Notes: a model not told the origin generated them from the letters alone. Numbered from the stretch's first letter, positions 1 to 11,690 are shown. The stretch is DNA of 64,000 nt from Rhodocollybia butyracea (GCA_015501585.1 JADNRY010000097.1:1-64000), one strand, 5' to 3'. Numbers and translations are program-made.

Positions 1-885
1 ACGAAACACGACGATGGGTACCAGTGTGCGGTTACTCGCGTTGTAAGCCTTCAGTGTAGAAGGCGCTCTTGGCGTACTATTTGAAGAACGAGCCTTTGTG
101 AGTCTAAACAAATTTATTCAACTAAAACTACTAAACGTTTGTCTAATGAACTAATAACGAACACAGTACGCAGAACGCATATCACCAATCAACTCTGTCC
201 CCGAGGTCCTCTTCCACGTAAACTTCAAGGCAACCAGCTCATCTACGACATTCGAAATCACCTCACGCTCGACAGCCAAGTACGCTGGCTATGGGACAAA
301 TTCATGTTGGTCTTCTACCCCTGTCCCAGGCGAATATGTCACGTATTTCCTCGGGCCCGCAGATAGCCACGCCGCTGCGTATCACTATAAGAGGCTAAGG
401 CTTGCTAAACACCATGACCCGTATATTCTCTTTGTGCGGTTTGCACATACCATCTTTTTTTTACAAGACTAGGATCTCTGGCGTATCTGAACCCGATGAT
501 GCTCTCCCGGAGCTTGTGCAATCAAAGCAAGAAGAGACAAGTGAAGGCGACAACTCTGGCGATGAAGAAGGTGGCTCAGATGGAACCTCGTCTGGTTCGG
601 AGGAAGAACAAGATAGTCCCGTAGTTTTCAAGGCGCTGTTCGAAGAGGCAGAAGGTATGTTGAATTCGAAGTACCGAAGTGAATTACTCTGGCTGCGTAT
701 ATTTCAACGTTTGAACTGTAGCACAAGGAACGGAACTTTCTGGAGAAATGGGAGACCTTGTTGGGTCGTATCACCCTGACAGGAAGCGGATCGCAGAGAC
801 CGCTGCTGAGTATCTCGAACGCAATCCTGCTGTTGGACTTCGTCCCGACTCTGTTTTATCGTATCCGGGATTTCGGATCTCATAG
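1..885 (+). pseudogene. HNH-endonuclease-like gene, 3' part, probably decayed
   Basis: The window opens inside a reading frame with D-D-G-Y-Q-C-A-V-T-R, the typical start of the HNH domain in basidiomycete HNH proteins. A second coherent stretch (about 330-465) reads V-P-G-E-Y then H-H-D-P-Y-I-L-F-V-R-F-A-H, resembling the C-terminal part of the same family. An acidic Ser/Glu/Asp-rich segment follows (about 470-654). A clean intron at 655-721 (GTATGT...TGTAG) joins in frame to a last exon ending at the stop 883-885. Frame changes near the T8 run at about 455-462 and around 60-160 are not explained by obvious introns. It is therefore either a pseudogene or carries sequence errors. Family assignment is by motif memory and moderate at best. 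Related 3'-end fragments recur at 13381, 22380 and 30665. Confidence 0.45.
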
Positions 886-1339
886 TTGTTTCCGTGTATT
901 TTGTGTCTGTTCGATATGGATGTTTGATTTAGTGTATGATATTAGGCTCACTTGGGAGTTGATGTTTTTTTACCTTTCGAATAATGTAGAGCTTTGTTAG
1001 TCCTTTGGTTTCCGCATTTATCATTGGAAGTACATGGGCTGGCAATACAAAAAACTTGGATTCGATGCTTTGCCTTCCTGTCCCAATCTCGATGCTACTC
1101 TGGACTTCATATATATAAAAGGTAAGTCAAGCAAAGACCAGCGTGAATAGAATTCAAAATCAGCAAAAATTAAGAAACAGTCGAAATATCTAAACCCTAG
1201 TAGAACAAATGTAGCAGCAATACGATATCCACAGTCCCGGAATCCTTCATACAATCCGTCCGTAAAAACACTAACCCGGCATACTCAGACCCCTCGTTAT
1301 CGATTTATCATCAATCAAATCCAACGCATACCCCATCCC
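886..1339. other. Gene-poor stretch, shared array spacer
   Basis: No gene seen. From about 1140 the sequence is similar to 10200-10320 and 13690-13800 (shared phrases such as CCTAGTAGAACA), marking the start of the repeated inter-gene unit of the tandem array. Confidence 0.5.
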
Positions 1340-2611
1340 ACCATATGTACACTCGAACTCTTCATTCTCAACCCTGCTCTCGCTTCCCCTTCAAATTCCT
1401 CCTATACAATCATCCCCAGCCCTCGCCCTCGCCCACAGAAAACATCCATAAACCTCGCCTCAGCCTCGGTGCATACTTCTCCCGGCTCGTCATATATTCA
1501 TGCGCGTCAGAGAGCCCAGAGTGCCCAGAGAGCTCGATATCCGGAACCCGTTCTTTCCAATCCGCAGCAAGCATTTGTAGGCGACTCGTACAGCGCGCGC
1601 GGCATTGGACGGAGGAGACAAGACCATAGTGTATTGAAGATCAGTCGGACCGAAACGGGTTTAGGCCTCAGGAGAAGGTGATATGTATGCTGGGACCAGC
1701 AATGGGATGATGAGGGAGAGGGAGTGGCAGTAGTGTAGCAAGCTGAGAGAGGCGTTCGGGATGGGCGGAAAAGGATCAAAAGTTGAAGGTGTCAGTGTCG
1801 TCTCATGACCGTAAGGGTTTTGGGAGAGGAAGACGATGGCGATGGGAAATCTCGACGTATCGACAACGTTTCCTACGAGCGAATTTCGACACGATGCCAT
1901 ATCGGAGATTATCGATTACTTATGGTCGTACGCGTAATCCTCGAGTGGCAGATGGAATAGAGTGAGAGAGTTTGGGTGAAAGATTCCGGGCCACGACTGG
2001 CCAGTATATCCTAAGAAAAGGTCAGTCCTCATAAAAAAACGCCCAGATTGAACACACCTCGTCAGGAAATCCTCAGCCATTCAAACCCGGTAAAACTAAA
2101 ACAACCTCAGACAGAATCTCACCGCCTATTTTTCCAGCGTAATGTGGAAGAAAAAAACGCGCCGTGAAATCAATTTGAGGGGTCTACATGGCCAGGGATG
2201 TCGATGAACCCAAACAGGACAAGGTCAGTCAAGGCATTACACACGGTGCGAGGTTGTACATGGTGGACATGAAAAGGTAGCCGAGTTGTACTGTCCATTC
2301 CACTGCTTTGATTTCGGGATGCTCCATCTGCGCAAAAGTAGAGGTAGGGAACTTTCTGTCTCCTCGAGACGGCGAAAAGGCATATAAATCCATGTCCCTA
2401 TCAATTTCCACCGAACAATTTCCACCTCAGCTCTACTCTCCAGTGCCGCAGGCAGACCGCATCGCTTGGCGCTAAAGCGTTTTGAATACCAGCCAGCGAG
2501 GTCAATCCGCAGGTCCTCGATATCTCGATGCTGGTTGCATGACTTTTGTGCGTGAGAGTTGAGAACAAAGAGTTTATCCCGGTCCGCCGTTAGTCCGCTC
2601 AACATAAACAA
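1340..2611 (-). pseudogene. F-box-like gene relic, array unit 1
   Basis: This is a decayed minus-strand gene also found between most other array members. The N-terminal side (about 2240-2610) reads E-D-L-R-I-D-L-A-G; in the unit 4 relic this stretch continues as G-E-I-F, F-box-like. The C-terminal side (about 1440-1510) reads H-E-Y-M-T-S-R-E-K-Y-A-P-R-L-R, matching H-E-Y-L-A-S-W-E in the copy at 13850-14000. That resembles the last LRR-like segment of agaricomycete F-box proteins. Reading frames are broken many times. The F-box identity is inference; the existence of a repeated decayed gene is seen directly. Confidence 0.45.
2572..2602 (-). promoter_or_regulatory. Conserved 3'-flank element, copy A
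   Basis: A GC-rich block, GCGGACTAACGGCGGACC on the minus strand, lies about 120 bp past the stop codon of copy A. The same block follows B (5296-5324), C (11587-11615), D (20426-20455) and F (27478-27505), with weaker forms after E (24149-24170) and G (28585-28610). Its role is unknown. It could be 3'-UTR or termination sequence, or part of the neighbouring F-box relic. Confidence 0.5.
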
Positions 2612-2719
2612 AGGCAGAAAATATATACATCCAAACGACTAAAGTACGGATAGGATATACTGCAATACATGAACGCACGAGTGGAAATTGCACGTCCTAG
2701 TCAACTAGCATTGCTTTGG

Positions 2720-4019
2720 TCACTTCGCTGACCGGGATGGGGATCCAGTTGGACGCTTAGGCGGAGGTTGATTCGACGGCCCAGCTTTGCGCTTATGCCC
2801 AGGCTGAGGTGGATTGTTGTCAGAATCAGATCCACGGCTGGCTGGACGCTCGTCATGATGGGGTTCAGCGTCCGCGTCAGGGCTAGCTTGAATGGATGAA
2901 TGTATCTGTTGTCCTGCCTTGTACAGCACACCCTTTGGCTCAGTACCAGAACCTTTCGCCACCTTGTTCTTCAGTGGATTTTGGAGGACACCTCTATATT
3001 CCACCGGCTTCGAAAACCTCCCTTCGAGCACCCGGAATGTGAATTCAACGTCGTTTGTCTGTGTGGATGCCGTTCCCGACGGTGCCGGTGGATGTTGACC
3101 GTATAGGCTACCCGTGATGCCGAAGACTTCAACGCGGGGCAACGCGTGCGCTAGAAACGCCTGCACAAGGCGGGCTATATCCTTAGCATTTGTCGATGCA
3201 TCTAGAGCTACCTTCTTAGTAAAGGTAAAACCAGTGATCCAGTTCCCAGTAGACATTATATTATACTCTGGAGTATAGTCGGCATTCAGCTTCTCGAGCT
3301 TACCCCCAGGCATCAGCGAGTCCGGTAATGCAGGATAAATTCGGTGCAACTCGGGGGCTGGCCTTGTACCATGGTCTGCATGTACACCATACCGCGGGTC
3401 TCCGTCACACTATTGTCCTTCCCTGTTCTTTTCAGCGGGTTTACCAAGACGCCTTGATACTTCACGCCGGAGTTGTCCAACTCGAACTCGAAATCGACGA
3501 CGAAGTGCTCGTTTGGTCCTAGAGAGCCGGAGCGTAACATGTCATTGACCCCATATTTTGTGTATAGAGAGATCGCAACTTTTCCTTGTCGGTCACGTCG
3601 AAATGAATGTCGGCCTGGGGAAAAGCTTGCTCGAGAAGCTGCTGCGCCTGGCTCAATACAGCGTCCGCGTCTTCGTTTCTTGTTTTTTTTGTGTCATGCA
3701 TCGGAGGTACCTTCCTGAAAAACGTAAGGTGTGTGACAACCTTCCGCTCTTGCGCACCCGCATGCTCAGCCCTGTCAGCTCGTCCATGTATTGCATGAAC
3801 ATCGTCCCGGGCACCCAGGCTACCGAACACCATATCGCGCGCCGCCAAGTCAGACTCGGAACGCCCTGGTATCCTACCACGAATAACCTACATTGAAAAT
3901 TAAGCCATTAATGTGTATTCGAATCGAATCAATTTGGTACTCACGGCGATAGGCGTTGCCCATGCGCAACTGAAAGAGGCGATGAGAAGAACCGACGCGT
4001 AGGGAATCGTGAGGAGCAT
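2720..4019 (-). pseudogene. Array copy A: secreted two-module protein, frameshifted
   Basis: Exon 1 (3945-4019, 75 bp) encodes a 25-residue signal peptide starting M-L-L-T-I-P-Y and ending W-A-T-P-I-A. The intron is 3888-3944 (GTGAGT...GTAG) and exon 2 runs from 3887. Two frame changes interrupt exon 2. One is near 3549-3559 (a run of C then T); the other is near the G5 run at 3353-3357. All three frame segments match intact copies: the N-module F-x-F-x-L-D-N and Y-Q-G-V-L-V-N-P-L, the linker R-I-Y-P-A-L-P-D-S-L-M-P-G-G, and the C-module I-T-G-F-T-F-T-K-K-V. The C-terminus is Pro- and KR-rich (K-R-K-A-G-P-S, P-P-K-R-P-T-G-S). It is either a pseudogene or affected by homopolymer errors. Function unknown. 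Confidence 0.75.
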
Positions 4020-4330
4020 TCCTGTGCTGCGCGAGAGGGAGTCGAAGTGTGTGTGTGAGGGAATAGAATTTGTACGAGGATTGTACGAGAAGGAGTACGA
4101 GAAGGAGTCTGAGAACCTGAGGGAGTAGAAGTTGTGCGACAGAGATTTGGGATGACAAAGTAGGCGAGAGGACGAAGCAGGGATGAAGCGACGATGAGTA
4201 TGCGGGAGATAAACTCGAAAGAATAGTGTCGAATGGATGGATAGGGATTTTCGTGCCAACTCTGACCAGCAGAGCGATTTGACTTTGCCAGAAGTGGGGC
4301 ATTTGAACAGGTCAAGCGATCTTTATGATC
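4020..4330 (-). promoter_or_regulatory. Promoter of copy A
   Basis: Reading on the minus strand there is a TATA-like CATAAAGATC (about 4315-4325), then the conserved inverted-repeat box at about 4261-4276 (one arm has a mismatch here). A pyrimidine-rich stretch follows to the ATG. The same order is seen in B, C, D, E and G. Confidence 0.6.
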
Positions 4331-4489
4331 GCGGGTTCCAATTTCCAAAACATTCCCAATTGCAAGGGACATCATCCAACCCACAGCCTTCAACTCGGAT
4401 TTATCCCTAATTTATCTCTAATTTATTCCTGTTTATTCTTGCCAAGCTTTGGGTAGATGGTTTCAGCTTTTGTTGCGCAGAGATCTTTG

Positions 4490-5320
4490 AAACGATAGTT
4501 GATGATTCCGAGTACAGTACGTGCGGGGAGTGCTGGAAATCAGTCAGACCAAAAAGGAAGAGGTGCTGTTAGCTTGATGTGCATACTGGGACCTGCGATG
4601 GATGTGGTAATGGCAATAGTGCGCCATATCGTCGATAGAAAGCTGAGCGAAATAGTTCAGGATGGGCGGAAAATGATCAAAAGTCGAAGTTTTTGGTGTC
4701 ATCTAATGACGGGAGGAGAAGACGGTGGCGATGGGAAGAAACCTCGACGGACTGACAGCGTTTCCTACAACTTGCGAATTTCGACACGATCGATTATAGA
4801 TGCCATACGGTTGTCCTCCTGGGAGAATTGAGCGAAGAACGGGCCACGACTAACCAATATATCCTAGGAAACAAGTCAGTCTTCATAAACAAACGCACAG
4901 ACACAACAAATTGAACGCACCTCGTCAGGAAATCCTGTGGTATATCTAATCCTCAAACCCAGTAAAATTACAATAACAGTACACGTAGTCTCAAAGCCTA
5001 TTCCTCCAGCGTAAAATCGTAAATCAAAACAAAAACACGCGCGTTGCATATTAAATTTGAAAGGGAGAAGCTCTGACCTGAGAGCATCCACATCCTTGAC
5101 CGAATCCGGGAAGAAATGTCTATCGAAACGTCGATTTGAGATACACATGGCGCGGAGATGCGGCGAACGGGTGATGTCGACGTCCATGTCGATGAGCGCT
5201 GAACTTCAATCTTTCAATGCTGGTTACACGACATGACTAGGACTGTCAATTGAGCCGCTCCGTAAATATGTGCATGAGAGTTGGAAAGCAAACAGCTTAT
5301 CCCGGTCCGCCGTTAGTCCG
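4490..5320 (-). pseudogene. F-box-like gene relic, array unit 2
   Basis: Same decayed minus-strand gene as at 1340-2611. Landmarks are a segment around 4840-4990 shared with 2000-2110, 11000-11160, 27110-27240 and 31310-31450, and another around 4640-4700 shared with 1740-1790 and 31050-31090. No frame stays open for more than about 110 codons. The HNH-type 3' end that precedes this relic in other units is missing here. Confidence 0.4.
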
Positions 5321-5447
5321 CTCACCTAATTTACCAAGGCCCAGAAAATATCTGCATTCCCAAATCTTCAAACGACTGATGATAATATAGATATTGTATA
5401 CTTCAATACATAAACATATACCGCAGCTACTATCATACGTCCTAACA

Positions 5448-6712
5448 TCACTTTTCTTCTGTCTTTACTGGCTTTATGTCAATCTCGGGCGTGACTCTGT
5501 GTGCAGACTGAACTGGCGACTTCGACGCGGATCCAGCTCTCTGTCGCTTGACGTCGTGATCACCAGAGTCAGCTTCAGCTTTCCGCTTCGGTCCTTCCAC
5601 ACCGGGGTATATTAAAACCTTACTTCCTTCCTTCCTCAGTCCACCTATCAGTCGTTCACTGTACATTTTACCCGTACCTTCCGCCACGTTGCTTCCAAGT
5701 GGATTTTTCAGGACGCCTGTGTATTCTACAGGGTCCGCATAGGTAATGGTTCCTTCCTTCCTTGGTTCAAGCCGCTGGAATGTGAATTCGACGTCCTTTA
5801 TCTCTACTGAGTGAGCTTTTTCCGACGGTTTTTTGGGCAACGGTAGCTTGTTATATAGATTGCCCGTGAGGCCGAAGACTTCATCCTGGGGCAACACCTT
5901 CGCGATAAGCGCCTGCACCCCGCGAGATATCTTGTCTGCATCCTCCGTCGCCTCCTGGTGACGTAGAATTACCTTCTTAGTAAAGGTAAAGTCTCTGATC
6001 CAATCCCCAGTATACACAGGCTTATAGTCAAGATTCAACACAGCAAGTTGACCCCCAGGTATCAGCGAGTTCGGTAACGCAGGATAAACCCGGGATCGTT
6101 CCCTGTACAATATACTGCGTGTCTCTGTCACAACATTGTAGATCTCTGTTCTTCCAAGTGGGTTTACCAGGACACCTTGATACTCCACATTGTCCAACTT
6201 GAAAATGAAATCGACGATGAAGTGCTGCCTTGACTCTGGATGGGCACCTGCCAAGGTGAGACGTTGATATCTAAAGCTCAGAGCTTTCCGGTCGGGGATT
6301 TTAACCCCGTCCAAAGCTACCTCTAGAAGAGCTATCACCTGGGATGCCACAGTTTCTGCGTCCTTTGCTTTTGACTGACCTAGCTTCCTGACAAATTCAA
6401 AGCCTGTGACCTCCCTCTGCTCTGCTTGGTGTGCACCCGCATGCTCACTGTCGGCTCGTCCATGTATTGCGCGAACGTCACGCCGAGCACTCAGGCTATC
6501 GAAAGCTAGACCGCGAGCATCCAATGAGCCGATTTCCGCTCTCGAGTCCAAGTAACGCCCTTCTGTCTTATCGCGAATGACCTATATCAGAATTAGGCCT
6601 TTATTGCGCATTGGAATCAGAACATTTGGGTACTCACGGCGATAGGTGTTGCCCATATGCAACTCAAAGAGGCGACAAGAAGAACGGAAGCGTAGGGAAT
6701 AGCGAAGAGCAT
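5448..6712 (-). CDS. Array copy B: secreted two-module protein with KR-rich tail (402 aa)
   Basis: Exon 1 is 6638-6712 (25-codon signal peptide), the intron is 6582-6637 (GTGAGT...ATAG) and exon 2 is 5448-6581 (378 codons with stop). The frame is open throughout. After the signal, a low-complexity leader (R-G-L-A-F-D-S-L-S-A-R-R) precedes two related modules. Module 1 (about residues 80-190) has V-T-G-F-E-F-V-R-K, V-E-Y-Q-G-V-L-V-N-P-L and R-V-Y-P. Module 2 (about 215-345) has I-R-D-F-T-F-T-K-K-V, V-E-F-T-F, V-E-Y-T-G-V-L-K-N-P-L-G and V-L-I-Y-P. The tail has K-R-K (357-359), ten residues, then K-R-Q-R (370-373), which is the spacing of a bipartite nuclear localisation signal. No catalytic motif or known domain is recognised. 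Secretion is predicted from sequence only. Confidence 0.85.
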
Positions 6713-7130
6713 TCCTGTGGTGCGCGAAAGGGAGTAGAACTGTGCGAGAGGAGTAGAAATGCGCGAGGGAGTGGAAGCCTGCTAGAGGGAGTAGAAGTGC
6801 GCGAGAGAGTAAAAGAGGGAGTAGAAGCACGCAAGAAGGAGTAGGAGTGGAGAGCCTGAGGGAGTAGAAGTTGTTGTGCAAAAGTGAGCCGTGATGAAGG
6901 GAGTAGAAGTTGTGCAAGAGGGAAGTGTAATGATGAAGTATGCGAGGGAAACCAGTGATGATAAAGTCGTTGAGAATGTGAGAATGAGAGGTAAAACCGA
7001 ACAGTGTCAACGACGACTAGAGCGAGATTTTTCGTGCCAACTCTGACCAGCAGAGAGAGATTCGACTTTCCAGAAGGGGGAACACTCGACGAAGTCAAGC
7101 GATCCTTATAACTTGGGTCTCAAAGTCAGG
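6713..7130 (-). promoter_or_regulatory. Promoter of copy B with pyrimidine minisatellite
   Basis: The TATA-like box is TTATAAGGATC (about 7095-7106, minus strand). Conserved box: CTCTG-n5-CAGAG at about 7041-7055. From about 6715 to 6960 the minus strand is a tandem array of degenerate units like TTCTACTCCCTCTCGCACA, ending next to the ATG. Long open frames here are a by-product of the repeat. Confidence 0.6.
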
Positions 7131-7977
7131 GATATCATCCACAGTCCGGATCCACTGCCTTTTACCTCTTTTTACTCGGATTTGTTCGTAATTGATTCCC
7201 GCCAAGGGGCGGAGGGTTTTAGCACTGTTTTAGCCTTTGTTGCTCAGAGATCTTTGAAATGATGCCGAGCGCAATGGAGCTCAAGTTCGTACAAGAGCCC
7301 AGCGAATAAGTATACAGATACTCGATACGGGGGGTTGGCTTTGTTGAACGAGCAGAGGAATCTGTAAACGTATCTCGAGCTTGAACTCATGCCCAGGATT
7401 CCGCTATGGGACAGATAAAATCGTCACTGTCGTGACGATACTGGCGCAGAAAGGGAGGGAGGTCGGCGCGCGCTCATGTGAGGAATGACTAGACTGGAGT
7501 AGATCAAAACTATCTGAACGACAGTAAGATGATGATTCGAACGCAGCTCGATTCTTCATTCCCTTGAATTAGGATGGAGCTTGGTCATCTCGTTGGTTAC
7601 CAACCTCAAACACTGAGAAGCGATGGAATTTTGATAGTGAATGCAGAAAGGATACTGTTCAGAGTGGGTAGTTGGAGTTGTATTTTTATACTTATCTTTG
7701 AGATTTTAGATTTGTGTATCCCGAATAGCAAAAGGCTCAGTGTAAAATGGCGTCCCACACCACTACAGAGAAGGAAGAAAGTTACCACATTTTCTTCTTT
7801 GAAGGTCGACGAGGGGTAGGGTTGGACTCGTAAATGTACACATGGTAGTAAACTATTGTAGAGAGAGAAGAGCGGTAGCGGGGATAATGACGAAAAACTA
7901 GTGAAAAACTATCACTGCTTACTAGTACCAGGAATTCAGAGTATCCGACACTACAGCGCTCCACACAACTCGACATA
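7131..7977. other. Intergenic region between copy B promoter and F-box gene
   Basis: The first 140 bp are the conserved distal upstream segment of the array genes (ending near GATCTTTGAAATG at about 7250-7262). The rest holds short open frames only (for example 7574-7819). None shows a recognisable domain or splice pattern. The last 60-80 bp, downstream of the F-box stop, are repeated at about 33390 and 40960. Confidence 0.4.
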
Positions 7978-9709
7978 TCACTCTGCGTTACACCAATATA
8001 CCACAATCATCATACCGCTCCTCTCAATATCGTTCAAAGAATCATACACATCGCCAGCCTCCTCCTTCAATCGATTTTGAAATACCATAGTAAACACCCT
8101 CAAGCAGTCCACATCAAACGCTGATGTCCCCGTAGTGCAGAGCTGGTCAGGGATCCATCGAGATTGGACCATTTCCACAACGGACGTATCGTTAAAAGTC
8201 ATTGCAGTGTCAGCACTGACATTCAGCAACCTGAGAGATTTGAGTCTCGGGATTAGGGGGGTGAGCTGAGGACGAAGGGAACTGGAACGATTGCTGTGAA
8301 GACTTTCAATGAATTTCGACGATATAGGACTGAATTGGGGAGGGATGTCCCGGTCGTCGAGTGTAAAGTCTCGGAGAGTAGGGAGAAGGATAAGGAGTTC
8401 GACGAGGTTGGAATCGGAGAACGGCAAGCTCTGAATAGAGAGCGTTGTCAATGGAAAAGATGACCGTCGTACAAAATCAATGAAAGGCCCAAAATTGGTC
8501 CATATCTGGTCTACTGGGTCTAGATCATCATCTTGTGGTTTTTTTTTTAAGATGTAATATCTTGAGTGAAGGAAATTCAAGGAGTGGTAATATTGACGTA
8601 TTAGGGTAAGGCCCATGGGAGTCCCCATTCCATTCTTCATGGCATATGGTCAAAATGTCCAGCCTGGAAGAGCGGGATATGATAGGTGCAGGACAAGTTG
8701 GTGCAGACCATGTGTCCTCTATCTCCATCGAAGATAGTTTAGAGCATCTATCAAAGACATTTGCAATGTCATTGGTATGATAGATAAGACAAAAGTCCAT
8801 GTGAGACAGCTGCGAGAAAGGAAAATCCCAGCTGAGATCAAGGAATGGTACTTTCAGCTCCCTGAGGAGAGGCGCTGTATCAGCAAATAGAGCAAGTTCC
8901 CTAGGTTCAATCTCGTCCATGATATGCAATGTATTCAGGATAGGGAAGGAGACTGATGATAAATCCTGAATAATGGTACTGATGCCACAAAGTCCACCAG
9001 TGATAGTGAGGAACTGACAGCGAGAGAATTGGGCTAAAAGGTGCTTGATACAGGGATGAAGCACCTTTGGCTTTTTCTGTAGAAAAGGATATTCATTTAT
9101 AGCAAGATCGATTGTCATTGGCGATTGCTGAGATCGTTCGATGAAGTTGTACAAGGGGGAAAAAAGCTCCAAGTGGTTGTTAAGTTCATGATCGTCCCTA
9201 ATCTCACCAGTGTACCCCCAATTCCAATACACCGTTATCCGAGACCATATTGCAGGCAAAGAGAGTGCGTTCCTCCGCCAGCGCAGGCAAACACTGCTGA
9301 TCACTATTGCAGGCTTGCCTCTGAGGCCACGAAGAGTCCAAGAAGCTTCTTCTCCATAAAGCGATTGAAAAAAATCAAAAGTGTTCGTGTCACAGCAGAC
9401 ATCAAAGATGTACTGTAGAATCTCGTCGGGAACTTTACGAATTGGAGAAAGCAGAGATTGAACTTGAGTTGCGTACGTCCGTAAGCGTTCCTGTTTCTCC
9501 GTGGTACGAAGCCTACAAGACCTCAAACGATGATCATCTGTTTCGTAATCCTGCAGATCTCGTCGGACATTTTCGAGGATTGTCGCAACTTCATCTGGCT
9601 GGACAGAAGTAGGACCAGATTCTGAGCATAGTCTGTTATATAGTGCAGGAAAATCGACAGATATGCGAGGACTGAACGTGTTTCTTCCGCAAAAAGAGCA
9701 CAGTGACAT
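7978..9709 (-). pseudogene. F-box protein gene with one homopolymer frameshift (about 576 aa if read through)
   Basis: Single-exon gene. The start is the ATG at 9709, preceded by CCACC. Near the N-terminus there is a C-x2-C pair (C-S-F-C-G-R), then a charged helical region. The F-box is I-R-K-V-P-D-E-I-L-Q-Y-I-F-D-V-C-C at roughly residues 90-107, followed by R-W-R-R and W-S-R-I. The remainder is leucine-rich and LRR-like, as in the large agaricomycete F-box families that supply substrate adaptors for SCF ubiquitin ligases. The frame breaks in an A10 run (8539-8548); nine A residues would join the two halves exactly, with 577 codons including stop. It is either a recent pseudogene or a sequencing error. 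Fragments of its 3' end recur at about 33440-33560 and 41030-41160. It interrupts the tandem array but is not part of the repeated unit. Confidence 0.8.
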
Positions 9710-10199
9710 GGTGGCAGGCAAAGAGATGTTAGACGCTCAATTTGAGAAAAGCGCTGGCACTTCGGACACGACCCGGTTCCGACCAAGGTTCGGATACTTC
9801 ACTCTGTCTTGATTCTGTCTCTAGGACCACTGATCATTTCTTCATGGAATTCCATCTTTCCAAGTCTTTATTCCACTGCCCGGTTTTTTCATGCTTCCAG
9901 TACATATTCTTATTTCTCTGAACCAGCTCTGAACTCTAGTTACGGATCCATTGAATACGGATCCTAACCTGGCATTGAAGGGGCCAGCGTAAATCTGGTA
10001 TGGACCTCGGTGTTTGCATCTTCACTGCTCTATTACCTTGGGCCATATTCTAATAGCTTCACAGAATAGCTTGGACACTGATCGTCACCGAACTACCGCG
10101 TCATGCTCAGTATATCAAAAGCAGTCGAGAGCAAGGGCGAGAGGATAGGATCGAAGACAATCAAATTATCAATTAACCATAGTAAGTATATAATCAGTA
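9710..10199. other. Upstream region of the F-box gene, no gene seen
   Basis: No convincing coding sequence. It presumably contains the F-box promoter; no motif I would defend. Confidence 0.4.
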
Positions 10200-11670
10200 C
10201 ATAGAAACAACCCAAATATCCAAAACCTAGTAGAACATACTAGCAGTACCATATCCACAAACCCAGAATCATTCATATAATCCCTCCGCAAAAAACACTA
10301 ACCCAGCATACTCGAAATCCTATTATCCTCAATCAAATTCGAAGCATACTTGAGCCCATCTCGCCCACACATTTGTTCAAACTCTTCATCCCCTACTCCT
10401 TCCACCTCTCCTTCAAATTCCTTCTACACCAATCATCTCCAGCCTTCGCCCCAGCCACACAGACGCATCTATAGCTTCACCTCCCTCGCCCTGGCGCATA
10501 CTTTTCCCAGCTTGCCGTCATGGAATATCCAGTAACCAATCTCAGCGAACATTCGTCGGCGACTCGTGCAGTATGGGGTTTGACGGAGGACACCAAGACC
10601 ACACGGCGAGGGTGTTAGGAATCAGTCGGACAAAAATAGGTTTGGAAGAGGCTGATATGCATACCGGGACCTGCAACGGAATGTGGTAATGGCAATAATG
10701 CACCAGGAGTAGCGTTGATAGAAAGGTGAGGGAGAGCGTTTGGGATGGGGGGAAAAGGATTGAAAGTTGTGTTGACGGTGTTGAACGTTGAAGCATGGTC
10801 ACGAGCATTACGGGTTGCGGCAGATGAAGAAGTATGGTGGCTGCGACTATGACAACGTTTCTTACGACGCGTTTGGCTCGAGGATGCGAGTTTCGACAGG
10901 TGAAAGTCATACCTTTCTACCAGAGATTATAGTCGTAATTCTGGATTGATTGATAGCTGGAATGGAGCGAAGCGAGAGAGTCGGATGAAGAATTCCGCGC
11001 CAAGACTGATCAACATATCCTAATAGTAACCTAAGTAGGAAAGAAAAAAGTCGGTCATTAAAAACCAGTACATCGAAACACACCTTGCTAGGAATCATTT
11101 CGTATATCTATCTGCAGCTCTTTCATACCCAGAAAAACCACAACCGTATACAAAATCTCAACACCCCAGTGCTCCAACGTTAACATGATATTGAACGAAC
11201 GGGTGCGTTGAACATTGAGCTTGAAAGGATTTGAGAAAGTCTGGACTCTGCATGGCCAGTATGTTGATGAACCGAAATTTTTTGTAGAGATCGTTCAAAT
11301 GAGAATGCTGAAAAGCAAGATGACGCACTCAGGCATATTCTCCAGTCCCACAGAATTCCGACTCCACAAAGGTAAATTGCTGAAGAGATGAGAAGGGTCA
11401 CCGCGTCACTTGCCTTTTGGATATGAACGAGAAGATTTCACCAGGTCAATCTTCGCTTCAAGCTTCAAAGAGTTCAAAGCTTCGTCTTCGATGCTGGCTA
11501 CAGTGACTGTTGCTGTTTAGAACAGTTGTTCTTGCGTAGATTTTTTCACTAGAATTCAAGGTATATGAGAGTTGGGAAGCAAGCAACTTATACCGGTCCG
11601 CCATTAGTCCGCTCACGTAATTTCGCATTGACAGTCCTAAATCTTCAAACGATATCCTATACATAGCAAC
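10200..11670 (-). pseudogene. F-box-like gene relic, array unit 3
   Basis: Decayed copy of the same minus-strand relic. Around 11180-11400 it reads I-S-S-A-I-Y-L-C-G-V-G-I-L-W-D-W-R-I, matching the better-preserved copy at 20145-20380. Around 11110-11170 lies a hydrophobic stretch W-G-V-E-I-L-Y-T-V-V-V-F-L-G. At 10907-11090 is L-G-Y-V-D-Q-S-W-R-G-I-L-H-P, also seen in the other units. Frames are broken. Confidence 0.45.
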
Positions 11671-11690
11671 TATTATAAGTCCTAATATCG

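Noticed and set aside
6582..7098. Long overlapping minus-strand frames of 140 codons upstream of copy B (also upstream of A, C, E, G)
   Set aside because: They arise from the pyrimidine minisatellite, which rarely forms stops; the real start is the ATG of the 75-bp signal exon.
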